From: Oscillospiraceae bacterium | Lineage (GTDB): Bacteria; Bacillota; Clostridia; Oscillospirales; Ruminococcaceae | Assembly: GCA_902363145.1 (NCBI GenBank) | Contig: CABIZB010000001.1 | Span: 620,001-684,000, forward strand | Length of the DNA stretch: 64,000 nt | Direction: 5' to 3' | Shown: one piece after another, positions 1 through 8,075 of the stretch | Layout: every line of letters starts with the position of its first letter | Numbering within the stretch: position 1 is the first letter of the stretch | Program-made: the position numbers and the translations under genes | Notes under the pieces: generated by a model | The model's database searches: none | What the model was told of the DNA's origin: nothing | The model's input: only the letters and a program-made list of their open reading frames with translations

Positions 1-1
1 A

Positions 2-1918
2 GGTTCGGAATTTTTCGACGGCCTTTCAGATCTGATAGACGGCATTTCCGATTTGGTCAATTCAGATGCGGCAAGCAACCTTAAAGACGTGCTTGAAAGA
101 TGCTCCGATGATATCCGTGATACCATTGACAACGCTCCCACCGCAACTATCATATACCCGAATGTAAATATAAGCAGCCTTTATGATGTTATCGAATATC
201 TGAAAAAGTCTGCTGACGGCGTTGACAGCGCAGGGGAGTCGGCACAGTCGCTGATAGACCGTATCCAGGACGCATGGGATTATGTAGATGATGCGTCCGC
301 ATCGCTTATTGCAGCTGCATACAAGGCAGAGGAAGCAGTTCAGTACGGAAATGATTCCGTGACCTACATATCTGACGGAATGGACTGCGTTCACGATATT
401 ATTGACTATTTCGCAGGCAAGCCCGAGATAAGCTTTACAGGTGCTGATGATGTTTTCATCGAAAAGAGAGATACCCTTTCCGACAGCATTCAGAAGCTGC
501 TTGACAGCCTCAGCGTGCTCAACGACAGCACCAGCGGTTCCGTAGATATCCTTTCCGAGGACTTCAGGCAGATAAACGACAAGGCTTCCGAGGTCAGCGA
601 CGCTGTTCTTGACCTTGTTGATGAGCTTAACGACAAGCCCACTGAGCTTTCGGACTACACTCAGGATATATCCGCCGAGGATAAGGGCGGCTGGGCAGAG
701 GGAAAAATATCTGCCAGCAAGAATTATGGTCAGATAAACGGCGATGTAAGCGTCGGCGGCATTGCGGGAACCATGGGCATTGAAAATTCCATTGACCCCG
801 AGGGTGATATCGAAAAGGTCGGAAGCCGTTCCTACGATTTTGTATATCAGTCCAGAACAGTTGTACGTGAGTGCGTAAACAGCGGCGAAGTAATTTCAAA
901 GAAGGATAACGTCGGCGGCATTGTGGGCGAGATGGACACAGGCTGCGTTATCAACAGCATTGGAATGGGCTCCGTTCAGTCCACTGACGGCGGCTATGCA
1001 GGCGGTATCGCAGGAAAATCCTCTGCAGCAATATACGGCAGCAGCGCTATGTGCCGCATCGAGGGCGGAGATTATGTGGGCGGCATCGCAGGCAGCGGAC
1101 ATGATATCCATAGCTGCATAAGCTTTGTTGATATACTGGACTCCGATGAAAACACAGGAGCTGTTGCAGGCGAGTGCGACGGCGAGCTTGAAAACAACGT
1201 TTACTCAGGCGGAGATGTGGGCGCAGTTGACGGCGTAAGCTACAGCGAAAAGGCATATCCCGTTACATATGAAGAAATGATCGCTATGGACGGTACACCC
1301 GAAGAATTCAGAGTGCTTACTCTTGTTTTCAAAAATGAAGATGATATTGTGGGCACTGTTGACTTCAAGTACGGCGAATCTGTAAGCGAGGATCAGCTTC
1401 CTGCCGTTCCCAAGAAGGACGGATATTTCTCACGCTGGGAAGAGCATAATTATGAGCATATGACCTACGGCGGAGTGATAAATGCGGAATTTTTCAAAAA
1501 TGTTACCACTATTTCCTCTGAAATGACCAGAGAGAACGGCTTCCCTGTAATGCTTGCTGAGGGTACATTTACCGATAAGGACATCTTGACTGCGGAAAAT
1601 GTCAGCGGTGACGACTGGAACGTTTCTATCCCCGATGACGGCACAGAGAGCCACCTTATCCGTTTCCTGCCCCTTAACGGTGCAAGCGGCACAAAGGTGT
1701 TCGTTGACGGTCAGAAGGTCGATACTGAGGAGGACGGCAAATACCTTACCTTCACTGTAACTTCCTGTGATTTCACAATTACCACTGAGGAACATTCCTA
1801 CAATATCCCGCTTATAGCAGGAGCTTCCGCAGGCGGCGCAGCAGTTATAATTGCAGCAGTTGCGGCTGCCGTGCATAAAAAGAAGAAAAAGGCTCTTGAA
1901 AATGTAATAAGGAAATAA
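2..1918 (+). CDS. GLUG-repeat surface protein, C-terminal part (5' end outside window)
   Basis: The frame is open to the window edge, so the N terminus lies upstream. The first ~210 visible residues are acidic and helical, like a coiled-coil or stalk segment. They are followed by several glycine-rich repeats of GLUG type (GGIAGTMG, NVGGIVGEMDTG, GGYAGGIAGKS, DYVGGIAGSG), which usually form a short beta-helix on secreted proteins. A mostly beta region follows, then a hydrophobic helix (IAGASAGGAAVIIAAVAAAV) and a basic HKKKKK tail, indicating a single C-terminal membrane anchor with the bulk outside the cell. Function is unknown; adhesion or surface structure is inference. A terminator follows closely. 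Confidence 0.7.
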   Translation, partial: GSEFFDGLSDLIDGISDLVNSDAASNLKDVLERCSDDIRDTIDNAPTATIIYPNVNISSLYDVIEYLKKSADGVDSAGESAQSLIDRIQDAWDYVDDASASLIAAAYKAEEAVQYGNDSVTYISDGMDCVHDIIDYFAGKPEISFTGADDVFIEKRDTLSDSIQKLLDSLSVLNDSTSGSVDILSEDFRQINDKASEVSDAVLDLVDELNDKPTELSDYTQDISAEDKGGWAEGKISASKNYGQINGDVSVGGIAGTMGIENSIDPEGDIEKVGSRSYDFVYQSRTVVRECVNSGEVISKKDNVGGIVGEMDTGCVINSIGMGSVQSTDGGYAGGIAGKSSAAIYGSSAMCRIEGGDYVGGIAGSGHDIHSCISFVDILDSDENTGAVAGECDGELENNVYSGGDVGAVDGVSYSEKAYPVTYEEMIAMDGTPEEFRVLTLVFKNEDDIVGTVDFKYGESVSEDQLPAVPKKDGYFSRWEEHNYEHMTYGGVINAEFFKNVTTISSEMTRENGFPVMLAEGTFTDKDILTAENVSGDDWNVSIPDDGTESHLIRFLPLNGASGTKVFVDGQKVDTEEDGKYLTFTVTSCDFTITTEEHSYNIPLIAGASAGGAAVIIAAVAAAVHKKKKKALENVIRK

Positions 1919-1929
1919 AATCAAAGCAG

Positions 1930-1965
1930 ATGCCGCCTGAGAAAATCGGGCGGCATTTGTTTTGT
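1930..1965 (+). terminator. Intrinsic terminator of the GLUG-repeat gene
   Basis: An 11-bp stem (ATGCCGCCTGA with TCGGGCGGCAT, one G-T wobble) and a 5-base loop are followed by a T-rich tract, 12 bases after the stop codon. Confidence 0.85.
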
Positions 1966-1979
1966 TTCAACAAAATTAT

Positions 1980-2008
1980 TTGACATTTTTGCTGAAATGT
2001 GATATAAT
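1980..2008 (+). promoter_or_regulatory. Sigma-A promoter of the small membrane protein gene
   Basis: TTGACA and TATAAT are separated by 17 bases, a perfect consensus, and sit about 50 bases before the downstream start codon. Confidence 0.85.
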
Positions 2009-2055
2009 ATTTTACTAATGACATATTGGATAGAAAGTCGGAAAGGAGAATGCCT

Positions 2056-2634
2056 GTGAACAATAAGCATACAAGCTATAAGGTAGCAGTCGGCGGAGTA
2101 GTGTCGGCGTTGTGCCTTACACTTATGTTCCTGACAGGCGTTTTTCCGCTGCTAAGCATGGCTATTCCTATCTATGCTGGAGCGCTTATGATAGTCGTGG
2201 CAAGGGAAGTCAGTACAAGCTGGGCATTTGCCGCATACTGTGCCGTGTCGCTGCTGTCACTGTTCCTCACGCCCGATAAAGAAGCTTCCACGCTGTTTAT
2301 AATGTTTTTCGGGTATTATCCCATAATCCTGCCATGGCTTGACAAGATAAAATTCAAGCTGCTGCGGATATGCTGCAAGCTGGCAGTTTTCAACGGAGCC
2401 ATTATCATATGGTACAAGCTCATTGCGCTTATAATGGGCGTTTACGATTTCTTCGGGGATTTTGCTTTCCTGGGCGAATATGCGGTGGCTGCCGTTATGG
2501 TGTTCATAAATCTTGTGTTTGCCCTTTACGATTATACCATAAGAATGATAGAAAGCGTTTATGTAAACTGGTTCAGACCTACGTATTTCGGCAAGAAAAA
2601 GCCAAAGCCGCAAAGCAAAAAAGATCATAGCTGA
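2056..2634 (+). CDS. Multi-pass membrane protein, possibly ECF S-component-like
   Basis: A protein of about 192 residues with roughly five hydrophobic segments and a basic C-terminal tail (KKKPKPQSKK). GTG at 2056 is preferred because GGAG ends 7 bases before it; ATG at 2050 would sit almost on the ribosome site. The N terminus (YKVAVGGVVSALCLTLMFL) and the compact helix layout recall substrate-binding S components of ECF transporters and related integral proteins, but no substrate motif is recognisable. Unlinked ECF ATPases and ecfT occur near 58-62 kb. It has its own consensus promoter and converges on sigE. The family assignment is tentative. Confidence 0.6.
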   Translation: MNNKHTSYKVAVGGVVSALCLTLMFLTGVFPLLSMAIPIYAGALMIVVAREVSTSWAFAAYCAVSLLSLFLTPDKEASTLFIMFFGYYPIILPWLDKIKFKLLRICCKLAVFNGAIIIWYKLIALIMGVYDFFGDFAFLGEYAVAAVMVFINLVFALYDYTIRMIESVYVNWFRPTYFGKKKPKPQSKKDHS

Positions 2635-2682
2635 AAAAGGATCACAGCATCTGCCTGTCAAGCTCCTTTTTCAGCTTTTTTA
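2629..2682 (+). terminator. Terminator between convergent genes
   Basis: A 12-bp perfect stem (AGCTGAAAAAGG with CCTTTTTCAGCT) is followed by a T run. It overlaps the 3' end of sigE, so both convergent genes share this DNA. Confidence 0.75.
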
Positions 2683-3367
2683 TTATCTTTTTTTCCAGCC
2701 GTGAGATGTAGGACTGGGATATTCCTATCACGTCTGCCACCTCCTTCTGTGTCATCTCCTTTCCTGTTTTCATGCCAAAGCGCATTTCCATGATTATCCG
2801 CTCACGCTGGGGGAGAGAGGCAACAGTTTCACGGAGCACTGCTTTTTCCGCATCGTCCTCAATGCTGCTGTTGACAGTGTCCTCATCTGTTCCGAGAATA
2901 TCCGATAAAAGCAGCTCGTTCCCGTCCCAGTCGATGTTCAGCGGCTCGTCAATGGAGATATCGTTCCTGTGCTGAGAGCTTTTGCGGAGAAACATAAGTA
3001 TCTCGTTTTCAATACATCTGGAGGCGTATGTTGCAAGCTTGATGTTCTTTTCGGGCGAAAAGGTGTTCACAGCCTTTATAAGCCCGATGGTTCCGATGGA
3101 AACCAGGTCATCAACGCATATTCCCGTTGACTCAAACTTTTTTGCAATATATACCACAAGCCGCAGGTTATGCACGATAAGCTTTTCACGTCCTTTGGGG
3201 TCATCGGTCATCAGCATGGCAAATGCCTGTTCCTCCTGCTCTTTGGTAAGGGGAGGGGGCAGTGTTTCAGGGCCGTTTATGTAAAAAACACCGTCAGACA
3301 GTCCGAACAGCCGGCTTGCCCATTGTCTGAGTTTCAGTATTATCTGTTCCGAGTTAAACATTTTCAT
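2642..3367 (-). CDS. sigE: Sporulation sigma factor SigE, pro-protein
   Basis: Mother-cell sigma factor of early sporulation, made as inactive pro-sigma-E. The N-terminal pro-region and processing context are present ([20 protein letters not shown] resembles the B. subtilis region ending ALPPP). Region 2 ([37 protein letters not shown]) and region 4 with its helix-turn-helix ([20 protein letters not shown]) are intact. Length of about 241 residues matches the family. AAAGG lies upstream; initiation could be at 3367 or at the ATG at 3361. It follows spoIIGA by 7 bases, the usual operon of protease plus substrate. sigG is not adjacent, unlike in many Firmicutes. Confidence 0.95.
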   Translation of the reverse strand: MKMFNSEQIILKLRQWASRLFGLSDGVFYINGPETLPPPLTKEQEEQAFAMLMTDDPKGREKLIVHNLRLVVYIAKKFESTGICVDDLVSIGTIGLIKAVNTFSPEKNIKLATYASRCIENEILMFLRKSSQHRNDISIDEPLNIDWDGNELLLSDILGTDEDTVNSSIEDDAEKAVLRETVASLPQRERIIMEMRFGMKTGKEMTQKEVADVIGISQSYISRLEKKIIKKLKKELDRQML

Positions 3368-3377
3368 CAAGCCTTTC

Positions 3378-4223
3378 TTATATTAAAATTTTGGGGTGAA
3401 ACACTGCGTAAGCATTATTGGAAGGAGATGCGCCAAGATATGCGTCTGCCTTTGAAAAGCAGCCTGTTTCATCATTTTTTATACATATCTCTTTTGGAAG
3501 TATCACAGGGATAAGTCCCGTGCCGGATGCGGTTGACCAGGGGATAAGCCGCCAACGGGTCATGACGGCAATATTTCCCGAGGCTGATATGTCCGTGCCG
3601 TCACACTGGGGTATATCTCCGTACAGCTTTGCCAGCTCGCAGGCGGGGCAGACTATCACAGGCTTTCCCGTAAAGCTGTCTTTCAGCAGATTGCCCGTGT
3701 CTGATATGGCTTTGAAGCTTACCGTTTTATCGCAGTCGGAAACTATCACGGTATATACCGCTCCCTCCTCCGAGGTGTCCGCAAAGTGCTTATACACCGC
3801 AATGCAGGCGTAGGCGGCTATTGAGGTTATCACAAGTGCAGGAAGCGAAAAGTCCGCATATAATATGCCGTTTCTGCTAACAAGCAGCTTTCCGCCCGAG
3901 ATGTATGCAAGTCCCGTTCCCAGTCCGCCGTATATGAATGCGGTGAGATAGAAGATAAAAAGCCGTTTCAGATATATGCGCCTGTTTTCATATCCGAATG
4001 CCGTAAAAACTATCACTGCCGAGGATATAAGCTTTGTAAGCATCATCAGCCACACAGGCAGGCGGGGGAGAAATATCACCAGCGAAAACAGGCTGCCGAG
4101 CATTGCTGCGATAATGCCCCGTGAAGTTTTCATGGGACTGTGGGTTATTGTCTTTGCCGATTGTATCAGCAGAAAATCAACATAAATATTGACGATGATA
4201 AGCACGTCAGCATAAATAAACAT
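3378..4223 (-). CDS. spoIIGA: Sigma-E processing aspartic protease SpoIIGA
   Basis: Membrane-embedded protease that cleaves pro-sigma-E in the mother cell after a forespore signal. The first ~150 residues carry five hydrophobic segments. The C-terminal half is the soluble aspartic protease domain with the catalytic motif [18 protein letters not shown] (Asp in DTGN). ATG at 4223 is chosen because GAGGTGA lies 6 bases upstream; an in-frame TTG two codons earlier lies inside the ribosome site. It is transcribed with sigE from a promoter with a Spo0A-like box. Confidence 0.93.
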   Translation of the reverse strand: MFIYADVLIIVNIYVDFLLIQSAKTITHSPMKTSRGIIAAMLGSLFSLVIFLPRLPVWLMMLTKLISSAVIVFTAFGYENRRIYLKRLFIFYLTAFIYGGLGTGLAYISGGKLLVSRNGILYADFSLPALVITSIAAYACIAVYKHFADTSEEGAVYTVIVSDCDKTVSFKAISDTGNLLKDSFTGKPVIVCPACELAKLYGDIPQCDGTDISASGNIAVMTRWRLIPWSTASGTGLIPVILPKEICIKNDETGCFSKADAYLGASPSNNAYAVFHPKILI

Positions 4224-4245
4224 TCCCAATCACCTCACATATGCT

Positions 4246-4279
4246 ATTATACAGCAGCTGTTACAAGGTTTGTGTCGAA
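4246..4279 (-). promoter_or_regulatory. Putative Spo0A-activated spoIIGA-sigE promoter
   Basis: On the minus strand a TATAAT -10 (4246-4251) is preceded after 21 bases by TTCGACA (4273-4279), whose complement TGTCGAA is the core Spo0A box. A Spo0A box overlapping an abnormally distant -35 is the known arrangement at the B. subtilis spoIIG promoter. Direct activation by Spo0A here is inference. Confidence 0.55.
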
Positions 4280-4403
4280 AATGAACCGCAGTATATTCGG
4301 ACAATGGCAGGAAAATTTGTGTAAAAAAAGGTTGGGGCAGTCACATTTGGGCAATATTCGGAATAATATATGTATTATAAAATAAAAATATAGGAGGCTT
4401 TTT

Positions 4404-5204
4404 ATGTACGACGAATATAAATACCCCGGGAAATGCCACGATATCAAGTCGGTAGTGCCTGTTGAGGTGCAGCGCATATTTGATTCCTGCTCTGAGCGTG
4501 ACTGTATCAGCGACCTTATGGTAACACTGGACGAGGGCTTTGTTCTCAGCGAGAAGACCACCGTTGTCAAGACACGGTGCGCAGAGGTCTCCAATGTTTG
4601 CGTTACCATTGACAGTATCCCGTTCAAAAACGGCTATTATGCGGTGGATATCACCTACACCTTCCGCCTGACTATGGACGCATATGAGTGTTCCTGCACC
4701 GATGAATCAGTTCCTCTCTGCGGAACGGCGGTGTGGAACAAGCGTGTTATTCTTTACGGCAGCAAGGCAAATATCAAGACCTTCAGCAGCACGGAAGAAA
4801 GTATTGGCGAGACCGACAGCTGCTGCCGCACCATAAATCTTCCCAAGGTAACCGTAAGCGTTGTAGAGCCTATAGCTCTTGAAACAAAGATAGACTGCAT
4901 AAACACGGGCACCTGCGGAGATATTGCTGTGATCCGAGGCATAACGGTAACGCTGGGGCTGTTCAGCGTGATACGGCTCACAAGACCTGTATGCCTGCTT
5001 GTCCCTACATATGACTACTGCATTCCCGATAAGGAGTGCGCATCGCCTGCCGAGTCGCCCTGTGAGGTGTTCGGACGGCTGGATTTTCCCACGGAAGAGT
5101 TTTTCCCCTCGTCATGCCCTATGCCAGCGGCAGATAATCCTCCGGTAGGTCAGTATGACACAGATGCCGACTATCCGCCCGACAGTAATAATTTGGATAT
5201 CTGA
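4404..5204 (+). CDS. Cysteine-rich protein of unknown function, possibly spore-associated
   Basis: A 266-residue protein without signal peptide or membrane segment, with many cysteines scattered through it (SCSERDC, CSCTD, SCCRT, CINTGTC, YCIPDKEC). The start VEVQRIFDSCSERDCISDL followed by alternating beta-like segments (VDSIPFKNGYYAVDI-type) resembles a Cys-rich family I recall from spore-forming Clostridia; I cannot name it with certainty. It is divergent from spoIIGA-sigE, which fits but does not prove a sporulation role such as a coat component. AGGAGG stands just before the ATG and a strong terminator follows. Confidence 0.65.
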   Translation: MYDEYKYPGKCHDIKSVVPVEVQRIFDSCSERDCISDLMVTLDEGFVLSEKTTVVKTRCAEVSNVCVTIDSIPFKNGYYAVDITYTFRLTMDAYECSCTDESVPLCGTAVWNKRVILYGSKANIKTFSSTEESIGETDSCCRTINLPKVTVSVVEPIALETKIDCINTGTCGDIAVIRGITVTLGLFSVIRLTRPVCLLVPTYDYCIPDKECASPAESPCEVFGRLDFPTEEFFPSSCPMPAADNPPVGQYDTDADYPPDSNNLDI

Positions 5205-5215
5205 GATATTATTTA

Positions 5216-5257
5216 AAAGCCGTCTGATCTGTTATGAAGGTTAGGCGGCTTTTTCCT
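5216..5257 (+). terminator. Intrinsic terminator after the Cys-rich gene
   Basis: The stem AAAGCCGTCTGAT with GTTAGGCGGCTTT (two wobbles) runs into TTTTT. Confidence 0.8.
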
Positions 5258-5308
5258 GCAAAAAAAGTTTGAAAAATGTAATTTTTTTCAGATGTTTTGA
5301 AAAGATAC

Positions 5309-5337
5309 TTGATTTTTGGGGATTTATCTTGTATAAT
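5309..5337 (+). promoter_or_regulatory. Sigma-A promoter of the NifU-like/GGGtGRT operon
   Basis: TTGATT, 17 bases, TATAAT; about 60 bases before the NifU-like start codon. Confidence 0.75.
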
Positions 5338-5399
5338 GTAAATGTATGCAGTGCGGTTATCCCGCTGCTGCGATAAACTGAAAGGAGTTTGTAACTAAT

Positions 5400-6092
5400 A
5401 TGATTTATTCTCATGAGGTTGAAACAATGTGCCCCGTTGCACAGGGCGTTGCACACGGTGCGGCTCCAATCCCCGAGGAAGCAAAATGGGTAAAGGCTAA
5501 GGAGATCAAGGACATTTCCGGCTTTACACACGGTGTGGGCTGGTGTGCACCTCAGCAGGGTACATGTAAGCTTACCCTTAACGTTAAGGAAGGTGTTATC
5601 CAGGAGGCTCTCGTTGAGACCATCGGATGTTCAGGTATGACCCACTCCGCTGCTATGGCTGCTGAGATCCTTCCCGGCAGAACCATTCTTGAAGCTCTCA
5701 ACACTGATCTTGTCTGTGATGCTATCAACACCGCTATGAGAGAGCTTTTCCTCCAGATCGTTTACGGTCGTTCCCAGTCCGCATTCTCCGAGGACGGTCT
5801 CGTAGTAGGCGCAGGCCTTGAGGATCTCGGTAAGGGCCTTCGTTCTCAGGTTGGTACAATGTACGGTACTCTCGCAAAGGGTCCCCGTTACCTCGAGATG
5901 ACTGACGGCTATGTAACAGGCATCGCTCTTAACGCTGACGATGAGATCATCGGTTACCAGTTCGTAAACTTCGGTAAGATGATGGACTTCATCAAGGGCG
6001 GCGACGATGCAAACACTGCTTTTGAAAAGGCTAAGGGACAGTACGGCCGTGTTGCTGATGCTGTAAGAATCATCGACCCCAGAAAGCAGTAA
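5400..6092 (+). CDS. NifU-like iron-sulfur cluster scaffold-type protein
   Basis: A 230-residue cytosolic protein of the NifU/IscU-like scaffold group that typically precedes a GGGtGRT gene. Candidate cluster-ligand cysteines are visible (MCPVAQG, GWCAPQQGTC, IGCSGMTHSAAMA, DLVCDAIN). It has no NifU C-terminal Nfu domain. AAGGAG lies upstream of the ATG, and 34 bases with a fresh AAGGAGG separate it from the next gene, so the two form an operon. Codon use is strongly biased to frequent codons, suggesting high expression. The exact client of this variant scaffold is not established. Confidence 0.85.
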   Translation: MIYSHEVETMCPVAQGVAHGAAPIPEEAKWVKAKEIKDISGFTHGVGWCAPQQGTCKLTLNVKEGVIQEALVETIGCSGMTHSAAMAAEILPGRTILEALNTDLVCDAINTAMRELFLQIVYGRSQSAFSEDGLVVGAGLEDLGKGLRSQVGTMYGTLAKGPRYLEMTDGYVTGIALNADDEIIGYQFVNFGKMMDFIKGGDDANTAFEKAKGQYGRVADAVRIIDPRKQ

Positions 6093-6126
6093 TAGTCGAA
6101 GAAAAAAATAAGGAGGATAAACTACA

Positions 6127-7128
6127 ATGGCTTTATTTGAATCTTATGAAAGAAGAGAAAAGCAGATTCTTGAGGTTCTTAACAAGTACGGAATCAGCTC
6201 TATCGAAGAGTGCGCAGATATCTGCAAGGCTAAGGGATTTGACCCCTACAAGATCACAGAAGGCATTCAGCCTATCTGCTTTGAGAATGCAAAGTGGGCT
6301 TACACTGTAGGCTGCGCTATCGCAATCAAGAAGGGATGTACAAGAGCTGCCGATGCTGCTGCAGCTATCGGTGAGGGACTTCAGTCCTTCTGCATCCCCG
6401 GTTCTGTTGCTGACCAGAGAAAGGTTGGTCTCGGCCACGGTAACCTCGGCAAGATGCTTCTTGAGGAAGAAACCAAGTGCTTCGCATTCCTGGCAGGTCA
6501 CGAGTCTTTCGCAGCTGCTGAGGGTGCTATCGGTATTGCTGAGAAGGCTAACAAGGTTCGTAAGGAACCTCTTCGTGTTATCCTTAACGGTCTCGGCAAG
6601 GACGCTGCTCAGATTATCGCTCGCATCAATGGCTTTACATATGTTGAGACTGAGATGGACTACTACACAGGCGAAGTTAAGGAAGTATTCCGCAAGGCTT
6701 ACTCCGACGGACTCCGTGCAAAGGTTAACTGCTACGGCGCTAACGACGTAACAGAAGGCGTTGCAATCATGTGGAAGGAAGGCGTTGACGTTTCCATCAC
6801 CGGTAACTCCACCAACCCCACACGTTTCCAGCACCCCGTTGCAGGTACATATAAGAAGGAGTGCATCGAAAAGGGCAAGAAGTACTTCTCTGTTGCATCC
6901 GGCGGAGGAACAGGCCGTACACTTCACCCCGATAACATGGCTGCAGGTCCTGCTTCCTACGGTATGACTGATACCATGGGCAGAATGCACTCTGATGCTC
7001 AGTTCGCAGGTTCTTCTTCCGTTCCTGCTCACGTTGAGATGATGGGTCTTATCGGCATGGGCAACAACCCTATGGTTGGTGCTACAGTTGCTTGCGCAGT
7101 TGCTGTTGAAGAGGCTATGAAGGCGTAA
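6127..7128 (+). CDS. GGGtGRT family protein
   Basis: A 333-residue member of the family named for its signature, here ASGGGTGRTLHPDNM near residue 260. No membrane segment is seen. The family is widespread in anaerobes, is usually linked to the NifU-like scaffold gene as here, and has no established biochemical role. Conserved-looking glycine-rich segments include LGHGNLGKMLLEEETKCFAF and STNPTRFQHPVAGTYKKECI. Heavily biased codons suggest an abundant protein. A role in assembling or using a metal centre is inference from the pairing only. Confidence 0.9.
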   Translation: MALFESYERREKQILEVLNKYGISSIEECADICKAKGFDPYKITEGIQPICFENAKWAYTVGCAIAIKKGCTRAADAAAAIGEGLQSFCIPGSVADQRKVGLGHGNLGKMLLEEETKCFAFLAGHESFAAAEGAIGIAEKANKVRKEPLRVILNGLGKDAAQIIARINGFTYVETEMDYYTGEVKEVFRKAYSDGLRAKVNCYGANDVTEGVAIMWKEGVDVSITGNSTNPTRFQHPVAGTYKKECIEKGKKYFSVASGGGTGRTLHPDNMAAGPASYGMTDTMGRMHSDAQFAGSSSVPAHVEMMGLIGMGNNPMVGATVACAVAVEEAMKA

Positions 7129-7177
7129 AATGTGCATTTAAAGCTGATTTAATGCACTTAACGTAAAGTAAAATATA

Positions 7178-7230
7178 AATGCAAGTCAGTTGGAGAAATT
7201 CTCTGCCTGACTTGCATTTTTTATTTTTCT
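7178..7230 (+). terminator. Intrinsic terminator of the GGGtGRT operon
   Basis: AATGCAAGTCAG pairs with CTGACTTGCATT, followed by a T-rich tract. Confidence 0.9.
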
Positions 7231-7258
7231 TGACTTATCTGCCTGTACAGTGTATAAT
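7230..7258 (+). promoter_or_regulatory. Sigma-A promoter of the 242-residue protein gene
   Basis: TTGACT, 17 bases, TATAAT, directly after the preceding terminator; an AGGTGA ribosome site follows. Confidence 0.8.
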
Positions 7259-7290
7259 AACTTTCAATAAATAATATAAAAGGTGAAATT

Positions 7291-8019
7291 ATGCAAAATC
7301 GTTATGCAGGTGATATCGGAGATTTTGGAAAATTGGGATTGCTTCGCACGCTTTATGCAGCAGGGTTCTCGGTCGGTGTAAACTGGTATCTTAATCCAAA
7401 TCTTACTTCAAAGGAATTGAATAATAAAGACGGGAAATTTGTAGATTATTCTCAATATAAGAATTGTGATGAACAGTTATATTCAGAACTGAAAAAGATC
7501 ATAAGCTGTGGGCAGCGTAATGTATCGTCACTTGAAAATAATAATATTCTTCAGGCTAAGTTTTACTCAGCTCCACTTGATTTTTCCGATAAAAATAAAT
7601 CAGAACGTTTTGATTTCCGCAGTGATTGGCATGAGAACGCATTAAAAACGCTTTTAGGCATTGATGTCGTGTTTGTTGATCCTGATAATGGCATGATCGT
7701 AAGATCTGCTGCAGGCACGCCCAGAGCCAATAAATATGTTGAACCAAGCGAACTGACAGATTATTATTCTCAAGGTGCCAGTGTGATATATTATCAGCAT
7801 AAGGCTCGGTACAATGATACTTTTTATATAAATCGGCATAAGGAATTGCTTTCACATGAAATGTTATCCGATGCAGCAGGGCTTTGCATTAAATTTATAC
7901 CTATTTCGCAAAGATATTATTTCTTTATTATTCAGCCAAGACATAGTGAAATGATTCAAAATCAAATAGATATGATGATGTCATCTGAATGGAGAAAATG
8001 CTTTGCTCTTTTGAAGTGA
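7291..8019 (+). CDS. Uncharacterised protein with MQNRYAGDIGDFGKLGLLR N terminus
   Basis: A 242-residue cytosolic protein. The N terminus (NRYAGDIGDFGKLGLLRTL) and the central VVFVDPDNGM segment belong to a conserved, widely scattered bacterial family that I cannot name; the second motif is reminiscent of a Rossmann-type methyltransferase strand 4, but no SAM-binding glycine motif is evident. YYQHKARYNDTF is another likely conserved segment. Base composition is more AT-rich and codons less biased than the flanking GGGtGRT operon, hinting at accessory or acquired status. It stands alone with its own promoter. Confidence 0.6.
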   Translation: MQNRYAGDIGDFGKLGLLRTLYAAGFSVGVNWYLNPNLTSKELNNKDGKFVDYSQYKNCDEQLYSELKKIISCGQRNVSSLENNNILQAKFYSAPLDFSDKNKSERFDFRSDWHENALKTLLGIDVVFVDPDNGMIVRSAAGTPRANKYVEPSELTDYYSQGASVIYYQHKARYNDTFYINRHKELLSHEMLSDAAGLCIKFIPISQRYYFFIIQPRHSEMIQNQIDMMMSSEWRKCFALLK

Positions 8020-8030
8020 TTGCACTCCAA

Positions 8031-8058
8031 CAAAAAAGCACCCGCAAAGCAGGTGCTT
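8031..8058 (-). terminator. Terminator of the CapA-like gene
   Basis: Read on the minus strand, AAGCACC pairs with GGTGCTT and is followed by TTTTTTG. Confidence 0.8.
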
Positions 8059-8075
8059 AAAATCATATCATATTC

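Noticed and set aside
6133..7137. Long antisense open frame opposite the GGGtGRT gene
   Set aside because: Low-complexity Cys/Ser/Leu-rich translation caused by the biased codons of the sense gene, with no ribosome site; GGGtGRT is clearly the coding strand.
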